A DNA stretch of 64,000 nucleotides from Staphylococcus devriesei (lineage in GTDB: Bacteria > Bacillota > Bacilli > Staphylococcales > Staphylococcaceae), in NCBI RefSeq assembly GCF_002902625.1, contig NZ_PPRG01000022.1, positions 1 to 64,000 on the forward strand. The letters run 5' to 3'. A program made the position numbers and the translations under genes. Positions 37,189 to 46,344 of this stretch are shown in pieces (position 1 is the stretch's first letter; every line of letters begins with the position of its first letter). The notes below the pieces were generated by a model that was not told the DNA's origin, did no database searches, and was given only the letters and a program-made list of their open reading frames with translations.

Positions 37189-37737
37189 CTATTCGCGTGC
37201 TTTAACATTTAAAAGTTTATGGAATATTTGATCCATATGTTGAGAATTAATGGTTGCGTGCTCATTCATTTTCCATTCTATAAATGCTGCTAATACTGAA
37301 CCGAAAACATAAGAAATTAAACTTTTAGGGACAGTGTGATCTACTTCTAAACAATGCATATTGTTTTTAAAGTCGTTTTGAACAATCTCAATTAAATAGT
37401 CATTATATATCTTTTTAAATTCTTTATCGTCTTGTTGTTTCATTTCAATAAGAAATAACTCTTCTTTGTTAAAAGACTTGGCAAGCACTTGAAAAGGATT
37501 GTTTATTCTTTCTTTAATATCGGTTGAAAAGTAGTCATCGCCAGTTAACTTAAATAAATATACCAATATTTCTTTTTTGTCATAAAAATGTTTATAGAAC
37601 GTGGTGCGATGAACATTAGCGTTCTCGCAAATTTTATTTACGGTTATAGTAGAGTACACTTCTTCCTCAAGCAAAAAGTATAAACTATCTGTTAAAGCTT
37701 TTTTAGTCTTGATGACTCTTATATCTTCATTATTCAC
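37189..37737 (-). CDS. TetR/AcrR family regulator, 182 aa
   Basis: The N-terminal helix-turn-helix is TVNKICENANVHRTTFYKHFYDKKEI (about 30-55). The C-terminal ligand region matches no drug-binding family I can name. I chose the GTG at 37737 because GGGGAGAG lies about eight bases upstream; a longer reading from 37764 has no binding site. Convergent with rocA and divergent from the sigma-B gene at 38074. Confidence 0.83.
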   Translation of the reverse strand: MNNEDIRVIKTKKALTDSLYFLLEEEVYSTITVNKICENANVHRTTFYKHFYDKKEILVYLFKLTGDDYFSTDIKERINNPFQVLAKSFNKEELFLIEMKQQDDKEFKKIYNDYLIEIVQNDFKNNMHCLEVDHTVPKSLISYVFGSVLAAFIEWKMNEHATINSQHMDQIFHKLLNVKARE

Positions 37738-37764
37738 ATCTTTTCTCTCCCCACATGTATGCAA

Positions 37765-38073
37765 TAGTGAAATAAAATAAGAAACACATTTTAAATAAGT
37801 ATAAAATAGATAAATACATAAATAAACATGTAATTACAATTAATAAGGCCTTTAAGTATAAAAATTAAAACAACTATTTTTGTAAAGTAAATGTTGAGTT
37901 CAAGATAGCGTAATATTAGTTTCAAACAAGCTATAAAGGGTATATTATTTAAAATAAATATTTGAAAATAGAAGCATTAGTTAACTATTTTTAAAAATAA
38001 CAGTGTTTTTATAAAGTAAGTTTATAAAATACTAAGATAAATAGGGATAAACATTAGGGGAGGAAGATGAATA
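37765..38073 (+). other. AT-rich divergent control region
   Basis: No gene. Apart from the sigma-B promoter at 37919-37943 I see no conserved element. Confidence 0.5.
37919..37943 (+). promoter_or_regulatory. Sigma-B promoter of the 38074 gene
   Basis: GTTTCA, 13 bases, GGGTAT: the -10 is perfect and the -35 has one or two mismatches. It gives a 5' leader of about 120 bases. Confidence 0.75.
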
Positions 38074-38538
38074 ATGAAAGGTAGTAAAAGATTAGAACAG
38101 ATTAAAGAAGATAACAAAAAGCAATTAAAGAAATTATTTAAGTATGAAAAAGACAACGCGTTATCTTTTAGTAAAGAAGACCGTGAAAAAGTTCAAGATA
38201 AATTTGGGGTTTATGTTATTTTTGATAAAAAGAAACCAATATTTGTAGGTCAAACTGGCGGTTACTCAACTGGCTATCAACCTATCTCTAAAGATTTATT
38301 TAATAAGTTAGGTCAGTACAATCTAAAATCTGGTGTCGGCACTACAAAATTTAAAAAAGCTTTAGCTCATGAAAAAGGCTTAAAAGAAGACGATATTAAA
38401 ACAATTACAGCTGAGGATTATAATTTAAAATTCCAATATGTAAATGTTAAAGATGAACCAGCCTTCATCAACGTTTTAGAAATTTTAGCGTTAGAATATG
38501 CTAAAGATAAAGGTTACGAATTATATAACTTTAGCTAA
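38074..38538 (+). CDS. GIY-YIG-like small protein, 154 aa
   Basis: The segment FGVYVIFDKKKPIFVGQTGG (about residues 45-64) looks like the GIY-YIG nuclease core, with GVYVI for GIYYI and FVGQT for YVGQT. The N-terminus is a charged helix. The Arg and Glu expected later in active nucleases cannot be placed with confidence, so it may be inactive. GGGGAGG precedes the ATG. The sigma-B promoter upstream suggests a stress role. No partner genes. Confidence 0.65.
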   Translation: MKGSKRLEQIKEDNKKQLKKLFKYEKDNALSFSKEDREKVQDKFGVYVIFDKKKPIFVGQTGGYSTGYQPISKDLFNKLGQYNLKSGVGTTKFKKALAHEKGLKEDDIKTITAEDYNLKFQYVNVKDEPAFINVLEILALEYAKDKGYELYNFS

Positions 38539-38564
38539 GAATGTAATCATATAAATGACTATAT

Positions 38565-38620
38565 CAGGGCGGGACGAAATCTGTGAGATAACATTAGATT
38601 TCTGTTCTGCTTATTTTTAA
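38565..38620 (-). repeat. Dispersed GGGACAG repeat, short inverted copy
   Basis: GCGGGACGAAATC and GATTTCTGTTCTGC flank ATAACATTA. Read on the minus strand it is a version of the unit at 44093 and 48940. It can also fold as a terminator for the 38074 gene. Confidence 0.7.
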
Positions 38621-38691
38621 TTTCTAAAGCAGTTATAGGTAAGTAGGATTATAATAGTTTAAAAAAGAAATTAAGGATTAGGAGGAAGTCG

Positions 38692-39213
38692 ATGCCTTAT
38701 TCTATGCTTTATAAATCACCGGTAAAAAATTTAGAAATTATTAGTGATGGTTCCAACATTACTCATGTATTGTATAAACATGACACATCAACGTTAAGTT
38801 ATCCTGAAAAACCTGATTTAAAGGTATTTCAAAGTGTGACAAGATGGCTAGATGACTATTTCTTAGGAAATAACCCTACAATAGATTTCCCCCTCGCTCC
38901 GTCAGGAACTGATTTTCAAAAAAGCGTCTGGAAGATATTACAAACTATCGAATATGGAGAGTTGAAAACATATGGCCATCTTGCACAAGAAGTCGGTCGA
39001 CAGCTCAATAAACCTAAAATGTCAGCACAAGCAGTAGGTGGAGCAGTTGGAAGAAATCCCATCTCAATTATTATTCCATGTCACCGGATTGTAGGAAAAG
39101 ATGGTAGTTTAACAGGATATGGTGGAACGATTGATAATAAAATTAAACTCCTTGAATTAGAACGAGTGAATATGGCCCAACTCTACAGACCCACCCATAC
39201 TACAAAACCTTAA
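38692..39213 (+). CDS. ogt: Methylated-DNA-protein cysteine methyltransferase, 173 aa
   Basis: This suicide repair protein removes O6-alkyl groups from guanine onto its own Cys. The acceptor site IIPCHRIVGKDGSLTGYGG (about 125) is intact, as is the helix-turn-helix region EYGELKTYGHLAQEVGRQ. Start has AGGAGG. Stands alone. Confidence 0.93.
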   Translation: MPYSMLYKSPVKNLEIISDGSNITHVLYKHDTSTLSYPEKPDLKVFQSVTRWLDDYFLGNNPTIDFPLAPSGTDFQKSVWKILQTIEYGELKTYGHLAQEVGRQLNKPKMSAQAVGGAVGRNPISIIIPCHRIVGKDGSLTGYGGTIDNKIKLLELERVNMAQLYRPTHTTKP

Positions 39214-39245
39214 AATTATTTCGTCATAAAACTGCATGGTAAATG

Positions 39246-39335
39246 GAATATTGTTGACGAGACTCCTAAGGGAAGAGGATGAGCGTCGAGACCGAGGCTC
39301 GACCCATCCCCCCTAGGAACGCGAGATCAACAATA
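39246..39335. repeat. Dispersed palindromic intergenic repeat
   Basis: ATATTGTTGACGAGACTCC at the left pairs with GATCAACAATAC at the right, with CCTAAGGG/CCCCTAGG and GTCGAGACCGAGGCTCGAC inside. A related half unit occurs at 49071-49099. I recall similar elements between genes in S. aureus. Confidence 0.75.
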
Positions 39336-39345
39336 CGGAATATTG

Positions 39346-39412
39346 ACATGAAATATTGATAAAAAAAGCATAAAGATGATTCGTAATTGAATCATCTCTA
39401 TGCTCTATATTT
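39346..39412. terminator. Repeat-family hairpin between ogt and mvaS
   Basis: AGCATAAAGATGATTC pairs with GAATCATCTCTATGCT; on the minus strand it is followed by TTTTTTT, so it ends mvaS. Its left flank resembles those at 6627 and 51841. Confidence 0.85.
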
Positions 39413-39437
39413 CGTGATTTATACCTATCATTTGTAA

Positions 39438-40610
39438 TTATTCTGGTCTATGATATTGACGAATATCATCTTCAATTGTTTCTAAGTAGAAGACGTTTTT
39501 CTCTTCGTCAGATTTTTCAGTAGTATGGTCGAATTCTAGGTCGTCAAAACGTTTAAAGAACGTTTCATATTCATCGACTGATAGTTCTGTACGATGGTTT
39601 AATAATGCTTTATGACCTTCAATATCTAAATGACTTTCATAACCATCGACTAAAGTAGCACTAAAGAATTCGCCGACTGATCCAGAGCCATAACTAAATA
39701 ATCCAATGGTTTGGCCACCTTTTAGGCTTCTATTTTCAAGTAGAGAAATTAAACTTAAATATAAAGAGCCTGTATAGATATTTCCAACATAGCGATTGTA
39801 GTATACGGCATCTTCGTATCCGGATGTTAAACGGTCTTGAGTTGTTTCGTCTGCATCATTAATAATTGAATCTAATGCTTTTTTACCCATTTTAGTGAAT
39901 GGTACATGGAAACAAAGTGATTCAAAGTCAGATAGTGATTTACCTTGGCGTCGAGCATATTCATTCCAACTTTCTTGGAACGATTTGATATATGCATCTT
40001 TAGATAATGCACCGGCAACAAGTGGGTATTTATGGCCAGTTGGACGCCAGAAATCATATACATCTTCAGTATATGCTACGGCGTCGTCATTTAATTCTAA
40101 AATGCTAGGGTTATGTGAAATAACCATGGCTACAGCGCCAGCACCTTGAGTAGGTTCACCACCAGATTGGATACCATAACGTGCAGTATCACTTGCGATA
40201 ACTAATACTTTTTCCTCAGGGCGTTGCGCAAGGTAATCTTTGGCAAGTTGAATACCTGGTGTAGCAGCGTAACATGCTTCTTTCATTTCAAAACAACGTG
40301 CGAAAGGCTGAATACCTAGTAAATTGTGAATTTGAACGGCTGCTGCTTTTGCGTTATCAATCGCTGATTCAGTCGCTACGATAACCATTCCAATATGTTT
40401 TTTATCATCTTCTGTTATAATATCTTTAGCAGCATTAGCCCCCATAGATACAATATCTTGAGATACTGGACTTACAGCCATTTGGGTCTGTCCAATCCCA
40501 ATTAAAAATTTATTTGGATCAACTTGGCGCGCTTCTGCAAGCTTAGCCATATCTACATAGTATTTAGGGACGTAAAAATTAATTTTATCGATACCTATAC
40601 TCACGGGCAT
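39438..40610 (-). CDS. mvaS: Hydroxymethylglutaryl-CoA synthase, 390 aa
   Basis: It condenses acetyl-CoA with acetoacetyl-CoA to HMG-CoA, the first committed step of the mevalonate pathway. [17 protein letters not shown] begins the protein, the acyl-Cys is in [11 protein letters not shown] (about 112), and the His is in [16 protein letters not shown] precedes the ATG at 40610; upstream readings to 40673 are unlikely. Divergent from thiolase and mvaA, whose product and partner it uses. Confidence 0.95.
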   Translation of the reverse strand: MPVSIGIDKINFYVPKYYVDMAKLAEARQVDPNKFLIGIGQTQMAVSPVSQDIVSMGANAAKDIITEDDKKHIGMVIVATESAIDNAKAAAVQIHNLLGIQPFARCFEMKEACYAATPGIQLAKDYLAQRPEEKVLVIASDTARYGIQSGGEPTQGAGAVAMVISHNPSILELNDDAVAYTEDVYDFWRPTGHKYPLVAGALSKDAYIKSFQESWNEYARRQGKSLSDFESLCFHVPFTKMGKKALDSIINDADETTQDRLTSGYEDAVYYNRYVGNIYTGSLYLSLISLLENRSLKGGQTIGLFSYGSGSVGEFFSATLVDGYESHLDIEGHKALLNHRTELSVDEYETFFKRFDDLEFDHTTEKSDEEKNVFYLETIEDDIRQYHRPE

Positions 40611-40690
40611 TACATCCTTTCGAGATTCTAATATTTTAATCATATTAATAGTAGCTTTATTTTGAAATTTCATCTAAAATTCAGACTAAT

Positions 40691-40704
40691 AGAAAGCGTT
40701 TTCA
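40691..40704. promoter_or_regulatory. cre-like site between mvaS and the thiolase gene
   Basis: AGAAAGCGTTTTCA matches the CcpA consensus at 13 of 14 positions, 80 bases before mvaS. It links mevalonate entry to carbon status if real. Confidence 0.55.
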
Positions 40705-40887
40705 TCTTATGTGTTGTATTTTGTAATAAATTATAGTTAAATGCTATTAAATATGCTATAAGACATGAAAAAACAATAAAATGTAACGTTTCTAAGGGCT
40801 ATTATTAACAATCATATTAGTAATCATTTTACCAAAATAAATAACTAAATTACAATTATATAGAAACTAGATACAAGGAGATAAAGA

Positions 40888-42039
40888 ATGAAAAAAATCG
40901 CTATTGTAAGTGCTAAAAGAACACCAATCGGCAGATATAAAGGGAAATTAAGAAATTATTCAGCAGTTGAACTAGGAACAACTGCATTAAAAGGGACAAT
41001 CGATGCTATCGATATTGACCCTAGTACTATTCAACAAGTTATCTTTGGTAACGTACTTCAAAGTGGCGTGGGTCAAAATCCAGCACGTCAAATTGCTATT
41101 AAATCTGGGATACCTGATGCTACTCCAGCCATGACAATTAATGAAGTTTGTGGTTCTGGCCTTAAAGCTATTATCTTAGGTAAACAACTTATTCAATTAG
41201 GTGAAGCAAATGTAGTGGCAGTAGGTGGCGTTGAAAGTATGACAAACGCACCTCAACTCATTTTAAAAGAAGGCGAAGAACCAGTTGAAAGTTTTATGCA
41301 TGATGGTCTAACAGATGCATTCCATTATGTACCAATGGGCGTAACTGCTGAAAATATCGCTGAAAAATATAATATCACACGTGAGATGCAAGATGAGTTT
41401 GCAAACCATTCACAAACTAAAGCAGCACAAGCCACACAAGATGGTAAATTCGATAACGAAATTATCGGTATGAGAGATGCTGAAGGTGAATTGATGACTT
41501 CAGATGAAGGTGTACGTCCAAATAGTAGCGTTGAAAAACTTGCTACGTTAAAGACCATTTTCAAGAAAGATGGAACGGTTACTGGTGGTAATGCTTCAAG
41601 TATTAATGACGGTTCATCAGCTTTAATCCTTATGGAAGAAACATATGCTAAAGAACATGGTTTCAATATTCTAGGCATTATCGGTGAGTATGCAGAAGTT
41701 GGCTGCGATCCACAATTTATGGGTTATGCACCATTCTACGCCGTTGAAAAGTTATTAGAAAAAACTGAGAGCAAGATTGATGATGTAGATGTTGTAGAAA
41801 TGACAGAAGCATTTGCCGCTCAAAGTATTCCTGTTAAAGATAACTTACACATTCCTGATGAAAAATTAAATATCTACGGTGGTGCAATTGCTTTAGGTCA
41901 CCCGATTGGGGCTAGTGGCGCGCGTTTAGTCACTACATTAGTTAACGCACTAGAACAAGAAGAAAAGCAAACTGGTATCGCAACAGCTTGTATCGGTGGG
42001 GGACTTGGCATCGCTCTAATGATTGATAAAGGGGAATAA
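40888..42039 (+). CDS. mvaC: Acetyl-CoA C-acetyltransferase (thiolase), 383 aa
   Basis: It joins two acetyl-CoA to acetoacetyl-CoA, the substrate of MvaS. The nucleophilic Cys is in NEVCGSGLKA (about 87), the His in GHPIGASGARL (about 340) and the second Cys in TACIGGGLG. AAGGAG precedes the ATG. It overlaps the region of the mvaA start closely and forms an operon with it. The same gene may be called thl or atoB elsewhere. Confidence 0.9.
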   Translation: MKKIAIVSAKRTPIGRYKGKLRNYSAVELGTTALKGTIDAIDIDPSTIQQVIFGNVLQSGVGQNPARQIAIKSGIPDATPAMTINEVCGSGLKAIILGKQLIQLGEANVVAVGGVESMTNAPQLILKEGEEPVESFMHDGLTDAFHYVPMGVTAENIAEKYNITREMQDEFANHSQTKAAQATQDGKFDNEIIGMRDAEGELMTSDEGVRPNSSVEKLATLKTIFKKDGTVTGGNASSINDGSSALILMEETYAKEHGFNILGIIGEYAEVGCDPQFMGYAPFYAVEKLLEKTESKIDDVDVVEMTEAFAAQSIPVKDNLHIPDEKLNIYGGAIALGHPIGASGARLVTTLVNALEQEEKQTGIATACIGGGLGIALMIDKGE

Positions 42040-42043
42040 TAAG

Positions 42044-43324
42044 ATGAAAAGTTTAGACAAAGCGTTTCGTCATTTATCACGTGAAGATAAATTGAAACAG
42101 TTGGTGGAATATGGTTGGTTAGATAATGATAACTATGAAATACTATTAAATCATCCTTTAATTGATGAAGAAGTAGCCAATAGTTTAATCGAGAATGTGA
42201 TTGGACAAGGCACACTTCCAGTAGGTTTATTGCCTAAAATTATTGTTGATGACAAAGAATATGTTGTACCAATGATGGTAGAAGAGCCATCTGTCGTTGC
42301 TGCAGCGAGTTTTGGGGCTAAACTTGTTAATCAAACAGGTGGCTTTAGAACAGTTAAAAGTGAACGCTTAATGATTGGTCAAATCGTATTTGATGACGTG
42401 CATGATACTGAAACACTTGCACAGCGTATCAATGAATTAGAACCACAAATTAAACAGATTGCTGCAGAAGCGTACCCATCTATTATTGAACGCGGTGGAG
42501 GCTATCGACGTATTGAGCTCGATACCTTCCCAGAACACCATTTATTATCATTAAAAGTTTTTGTTGATACGAAAGATGCGATGGGTGCGAATATGCTTAA
42601 TACTATCTTAGAAGCTATTACAGCCCATTTGAAAAATGAGTTCACAGATCGCGACGTGTTAATGAGCATTTTATCAAATCATGCTACGGCATCAGTTGTA
42701 CGTATGCAAGGTGAAATTGATGTTGCAAATTTAAATAGAGGTGAACGTTCAGGTGAAGACGTTGCTTATCGTATGGAACGTGCCTCTGTATTAGCACAAG
42801 TAGACATCCATCGTGCCGCTACACATAATAAAGGGGTAATGAATGGCATCCATGCAGTTGTATTAGCAACTGGAAATGATACACGTGGTGCAGAAGCAAG
42901 TGCACATGCGTATGCTAGTCGTGATGGTCAATATAGAGGTATCGCAACATGGAAATACGACAAAGAACGTGGTCGTTTAATTGGAACTATTGAGGTGCCT
43001 ATGACCTTAGCGATTGTAGGTGGAGGTACTAAGGTATTGCCAATTGCCAAAGCGTCGTTAGATTTATTAAATGTAGAATCTGCTCAAGAGCTAGGACAAG
43101 TCGTTGCTGCAGTGGGATTAGCACAGAACTTTTCAGCTTGCAGAGCATTAGTATCAGAAGGTATTCAACAAGGTCATATGAGTTTACAATATAAATCTTT
43201 AGCTATCGTAGTTGGTGCGAAAGGTGAAGAAATTGCGCAAGTTGCAGATGCCTTGAAGCAAGCACCTAAGGCTAATACAGCGACAGCGCAACAAATTTTA
43301 GAAGAATTACGTTCGAAAGCATAA
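42044..43324 (+). CDS. mvaA: Hydroxymethylglutaryl-CoA reductase, class II, 426 aa
   Basis: It reduces HMG-CoA to mevalonate with two NAD(P)H, in the cytoplasm. Class II features: the Glu in MMVEEPSVVAAAS (about 83), the nucleotide-binding DAMGANMLN, the Lys in THNKGVMNG, the Asp in GNDTRGAEA, and the His in QQGHMSLQYKSL (about 380). The ATG at 42044 is four bases after the thiolase stop. With MvaS and thiolase the window covers acetyl-CoA to mevalonate. Confidence 0.95.
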   Translation: MKSLDKAFRHLSREDKLKQLVEYGWLDNDNYEILLNHPLIDEEVANSLIENVIGQGTLPVGLLPKIIVDDKEYVVPMMVEEPSVVAAASFGAKLVNQTGGFRTVKSERLMIGQIVFDDVHDTETLAQRINELEPQIKQIAAEAYPSIIERGGGYRRIELDTFPEHHLLSLKVFVDTKDAMGANMLNTILEAITAHLKNEFTDRDVLMSILSNHATASVVRMQGEIDVANLNRGERSGEDVAYRMERASVLAQVDIHRAATHNKGVMNGIHAVVLATGNDTRGAEASAHAYASRDGQYRGIATWKYDKERGRLIGTIEVPMTLAIVGGGTKVLPIAKASLDLLNVESAQELGQVVAAVGLAQNFSACRALVSEGIQQGHMSLQYKSLAIVVGAKGEEIAQVADALKQAPKANTATAQQILEELRSKA

Positions 43325-43336
43325 TAACTATTCAGA

Positions 43337-43385
43337 AAAAGCCACTAATGAAAGAGGGATAATCCCTCAATCGTTAGTGGCTTGT
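43337..43385. terminator. Bidirectional terminator after mvaA
   Basis: AAGCCACTAA pairs with TTAGTGGCTT, with AGAGGGATAATCCCTC inside. It lies between convergent genes. Confidence 0.85.
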
Positions 43386-43407
43386 CATTTATGTTAATTA
43401 AAAAATA

Positions 43408-43842
43408 TTAGTAAATATAGTTATAGTGACGGGCAGCTGATTTACTTATATAGCGCACGCCGTAACCTCTTGGTACGTTGTAGTTATATTCAGATACTTT
43501 GATACTACCATTATTATAGACGCGTTCCACAACAGCAACGTGACCATAGTAACCTGCAGTTGATTGCATCACTGCGTAGCGTTTAGGTTTATGACCCGTT
43601 CTATATCCAGAACGTTGTGCATTGTAGTACCAATTCTTAGCATTTCCCCATCTGTTTGAAACAGGTTTGCCTAATTGTGCACGACGTTGATAAGCCCACC
43701 AAGTACATTGTTTCTTCGTGTAATAATTATATGAAGCGGCTTCTGATACGTGTGTATGTTCAATATTTTGATATGTAAATGTCCCAGCAAACATGATTCC
43801 AGTAGCTAATATAAGACGTGAAATAAATTTTTTTAGTTTCAT
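43408..43842 (-). CDS. CHAP-domain secreted amidase/endopeptidase, SsaA type, 144 aa
   Basis: A small secreted peptidoglycan hydrolase. The signal peptide ends near SEAAS (about residue 36). The CHAP domain fills the rest: catalytic Cys46 in KKQCTWWAYQRR, His101 in YYGHVAVVE and the third residue in SEYNYN (about 118-121). It has no separate wall-binding domain. In S. aureus such genes depend on WalKR; here only imperfect TGTAA-type pairs are seen upstream. It converges with mvaA. Confidence 0.9.
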   Translation of the reverse strand: MKLKKFISRLILATGIMFAGTFTYQNIEHTHVSEAASYNYYTKKQCTWWAYQRRAQLGKPVSNRWGNAKNWYYNAQRSGYRTGHKPKRYAVMQSTAGYYGHVAVVERVYNNGSIKVSEYNYNVPRGYGVRYISKSAARHYNYIY

Positions 43843-44052
43843 TTTGGTCCCCTCAAAATATACAAGAATTAAAAACTGTATTAATCATATTCTTAAAAAA
43901 GGTGTAATACAATATAAGAAACCAATAATACAAGTAACTGTAATATAGATGAAATATAACTGTATATTTTTGTAATTATTTTTACAAAAAAGTGATTTTA
44001 ATCTGATAAAGGGGTATAAGGATAAAAGTAAAATGGGAGTGGTGACACAAAC

Positions 44053-44112
44053 CTAGGGAACAAGACAGAAATCTAGGGAGCAGGACAGAAATCTAGGGAG
44101 CAAGACAGAAAT
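44053..44112 (+). repeat. Three tandem 20-base units
   Basis: CTAGGGAGCARGACAGAAAT occurs three times in a row at 44053, 44073 and 44093, the first with one change. The last unit is the start of the dispersed repeat, so its head appears to have been duplicated. Confidence 0.88.
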
Positions 44113-44215
44113 CTAATGTAATTTCCAAGATTTCGTCGTCCTGCCCCGGCAAGGTTGACTAGAAATGAAGAAAGTGAGATTCGAACGCATCTTCATTTCA
44201 GACAACGACTGCCTA
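44093..44215 (+). repeat. Dispersed GGGACAG repeat, long copy A
   Basis: Shares about 120 bases with 48940-49062: GACAGAAATCTAATGTAATT, AGATTTCGTCGTCC, CCCCGGCAAGGTTGACTAGA, and a GATGAAGA/TCTTCATC hairpin. Non-coding. Confidence 0.85.
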
Positions 44216-44304
44216 GATTAAACGAAAAGCTGAGCCATTTTTTAATGACCCAGCCTTTTCCGTGAGATGATACTTCCATGAATGTATAATTACATTACTA
44301 GAAA

Positions 44305-44520
44305 TCATACATTTGTGAATTGGTTAAAAACAGCCAATGCTCTTTTAACTAAAGACACAGGTATGTTTTCTGGACATGGATTATTTCGAAAATATGACAA
44401 TATTTCAATTTGGCTCTTCACTTCTTTAGGAAAATTGCTATCTTGATTCATCCAATTTACCAATTCACCTAATGGTGTGTCATCACCAACGAAATTTTGC
44501 ATAAATTCATAAAAGCTCAA
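44305..44520 (-). CDS. YozE-like small protein, 71 aa
   Basis: The opening SFYEFMQNFVGDD, followed by LGELVNWMNQDSNFPKEV and EILSYFRNN, resembles the YozE SAM-like helical fold family. It starts at TTG with GAGGTGAGG just upstream. Function unknown. It converges with nothing and lies divergently from cidR. Confidence 0.6.
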   Translation of the reverse strand: MSFYEFMQNFVGDDTPLGELVNWMNQDSNFPKEVKSQIEILSYFRNNPCPENIPVSLVKRALAVFNQFTNV

Positions 44521-44878
44521 TGCCTCACCTCATTAATCAAATTGACCCTATGTGATTATAACATTTTTTTGAAAATAAAAATATAGCTAGAATTATTTTT
44601 ATAACGAAATAATTTAATTATGGAAGTCATCTTATTTCTGAAGAAATTCTGAATTAGTGATTGAGATGAGAGTGAGACACCGTTTATGGAGTTCATAATC
44701 CGCTACCAATTAATGTCTCTTCTCTTCTGTTCAGTCTCTGGTTTGAAATTTCTTCTTTTTTATTTAACATAAGTGCAATCTCTTTAATTTCATACTTTAA
44801 TTAAAAAATACTTTTTTTATTTTCCGAAAATAAATCGTGTATAATGAAAGCGTAATAATTAAAAGAGAAGGTGAGCAT
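44521..44878. other. Divergent region between the YozE-like gene and cidR
   Basis: Holds an imperfect inverted repeat, GAGAGTGAGACA near 44668 with TGTCTCTTCTC near 44714, and a TATAAT at about 44841-44846 that could be the cidR -10. The GTGAGACAC element recalls the loop of the 5081-5216 leader. No gene. Confidence 0.45.
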
Positions 44879-45763
44879 TTGGATATCAAACATATGAAAT
44901 ATTTTATGGAAGTAGTCAATCAAGGCGGTATGACAAATGCTTCAAAATCATTATTTATAGCCCAGCCTACGATTAGTAAAGCGATTAAAGATATAGAGAA
45001 TGAATTGCATATGACATTATTTGATCGTCAAAAGCGTTATCTTGTATTGACTGATGCAGGTAAAGTTTTTTATAAGAAATGTGAAGAAATTATCGCTTTA
45101 TATGATAATATTCCATTCGAAATTAATGGCTTGCTTGGTTTAGAAACTGGGCACATCAATATTGGGATGTCTGCCGTTATGGATATGCAACAATTTATCT
45201 ACATTCTTGGAGAATTTCATAAACTGTATCCTAATGTAACGTACAGCTTAAATGAAAGTGGGGGTAAATCGATTGAAACGCGGTTGATTAATGACCAAAT
45301 TGATATCGGAATCACTACCATTCCTATTGATGAGAATACCTTTGACTACCTTTCATTATATAGCGAAGATTTAAGATTAGTGGTGAGTGAGGAACATGAA
45401 CTTGCCTCTCGCGATTCCGTAAGTATGGCTGATTTGAAAAATGAAGACTTCATACTATTTAACGAAGACTTTTATTTAAACGATAAAATTATCGCCGCAG
45501 CAAAAAATGCCGGTTTCATCCCAAACACGGTATCGAATGTTTCTCAATGGAATTTTATTGAGTACTTATTACTTGCGCATTTAGGCGTTAGTATACTTCC
45601 TGAACATATCGCTAATATGCTTAAAGATAATATTAAAAGCATAAAAATCGAAGACACAGGGATGAGTTGGGAGTTAGGTGCAATTTGGAAAAAAGATAAA
45701 TTGTTAAGCCATGCTACTTCTAAATGGATTGACTTTATGAGTGAACGCTTAAACTATGACTAA
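44879..45763 (+). CDS. cidR: LysR-type regulator CidR, 294 aa
   Basis: CidR activates cidABC (and alsSD in S. aureus) when overflow metabolism acidifies the cell. The LysR helix-turn-helix is GGMTNASKSLFIAQPTISKAIKDIE (about 15-40) and the effector domain begins GHINIGMS. TTG at 44879 gives the typical MDIKHMKYF start, with AAGGTGAG six bases upstream. It is read in the same direction as cidABC. Confidence 0.93.
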   Translation: MDIKHMKYFMEVVNQGGMTNASKSLFIAQPTISKAIKDIENELHMTLFDRQKRYLVLTDAGKVFYKKCEEIIALYDNIPFEINGLLGLETGHINIGMSAVMDMQQFIYILGEFHKLYPNVTYSLNESGGKSIETRLINDQIDIGITTIPIDENTFDYLSLYSEDLRLVVSEEHELASRDSVSMADLKNEDFILFNEDFYLNDKIIAAAKNAGFIPNTVSNVSQWNFIEYLLLAHLGVSILPEHIANMLKDNIKSIKIEDTGMSWELGAIWKKDKLLSHATSKWIDFMSERLNYD

Positions 45764-45775
45764 ATAACAAATTTT

Positions 45776-45790
45776 ATTGTTGTTAACAAT
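45776..45790 (+). promoter_or_regulatory. Candidate CidR operator
   Basis: ATTGTTGTTAACAAT is a palindrome containing the LysR pattern T-N11-A. It lies between cidR and cidA, about 170 bases before cidA. Confidence 0.45.
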
Positions 45791-45814
45791 AACAAGAAGT
45801 CCTAACTTTATATA

Positions 45815-45828
45815 TTGAAACGGTTACA
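45815..45828 (+). promoter_or_regulatory. cre-like site upstream of cidABC
   Basis: TTGAAACGGTTACA matches the CcpA consensus at 12 of 14 positions. A TATAAT at 45888-45893 follows. CcpA influence on cid genes is known in S. aureus. Confidence 0.4.
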
Positions 45829-45956
45829 TAGAAAAAAACTATAGATGGTATTTAAAATGAGTATTTTTCTATTTTATTATACAAGCGTATAATTATGAAC
45901 ATAGATTTTTAAATAACTGTAACAATTTCGACATATTTAGTGGAGGCTCAGTCATC

Positions 45957-46343
45957 TTGGAACACGCGTTAGTATTTGCCAAAATTATCATTCAAATAGC
46001 TATTATTTTAGTCATTAGTTTAATTGGTGGTTTTATACAGAAAAGTTTACACATCCCATTAGCCGGGAGCATTGTTGGGATGATATTACTTTATATCTTA
46101 TTAGAATTAAAAATTATACGTATGAACTGGATATCAGAAGGCGCAGAGTTCTTATTAGCAACGATGGTCTTCTTCTTTATTCCTTCAGTTGTAGGTATTA
46201 TGGATGTTATTTCTAATATTACGAGAAGCTACATTATCTTTTTCCTATTAATAATAGTAGGAACAAGTTGTGTAGCACTTGTTTCAGGTTATATTGCTGA
46301 AAAGATGGTCAAGCAACCTGATACAAAGAAAGGTCATCAATAA
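45957..46343 (+). CDS. cidA: Holin-like protein CidA, 128 aa
   Basis: CidA is a small inner-membrane protein of the CidA/LrgA family that influences murein hydrolase release and cell death. Four hydrophobic segments are visible (about 8-26, 32-50, 62-84 and 92-115), with the conserved [16 protein letters not shown]. It starts at TTG, with GGAGG nine bases upstream. Followed directly by cidB. Confidence 0.92.
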   Translation: MEHALVFAKIIIQIAIILVISLIGGFIQKSLHIPLAGSIVGMILLYILLELKIIRMNWISEGAEFLLATMVFFFIPSVVGIMDVISNITRSYIIFFLLIIVGTSCVALVSGYIAEKMVKQPDTKKGHQ

Positions 46344-46344
46344 T

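Larger units (their letters stand above)
43843..44304. other. Intergenic region with repeats
   Basis: Contains a 20-base tandem array and a long dispersed repeat (listed separately), then a hairpin around TGGCTCAGC/GCTGAGCCA near 44228-44262. No gene is visible. Confidence 0.6.

Noticed and set aside
44053-44112. Short tandem repeats as a CRISPR array
   Set aside because: The 20-base units abut with no spacers and no cas genes are near; they are a duplicated end of a dispersed repeat.
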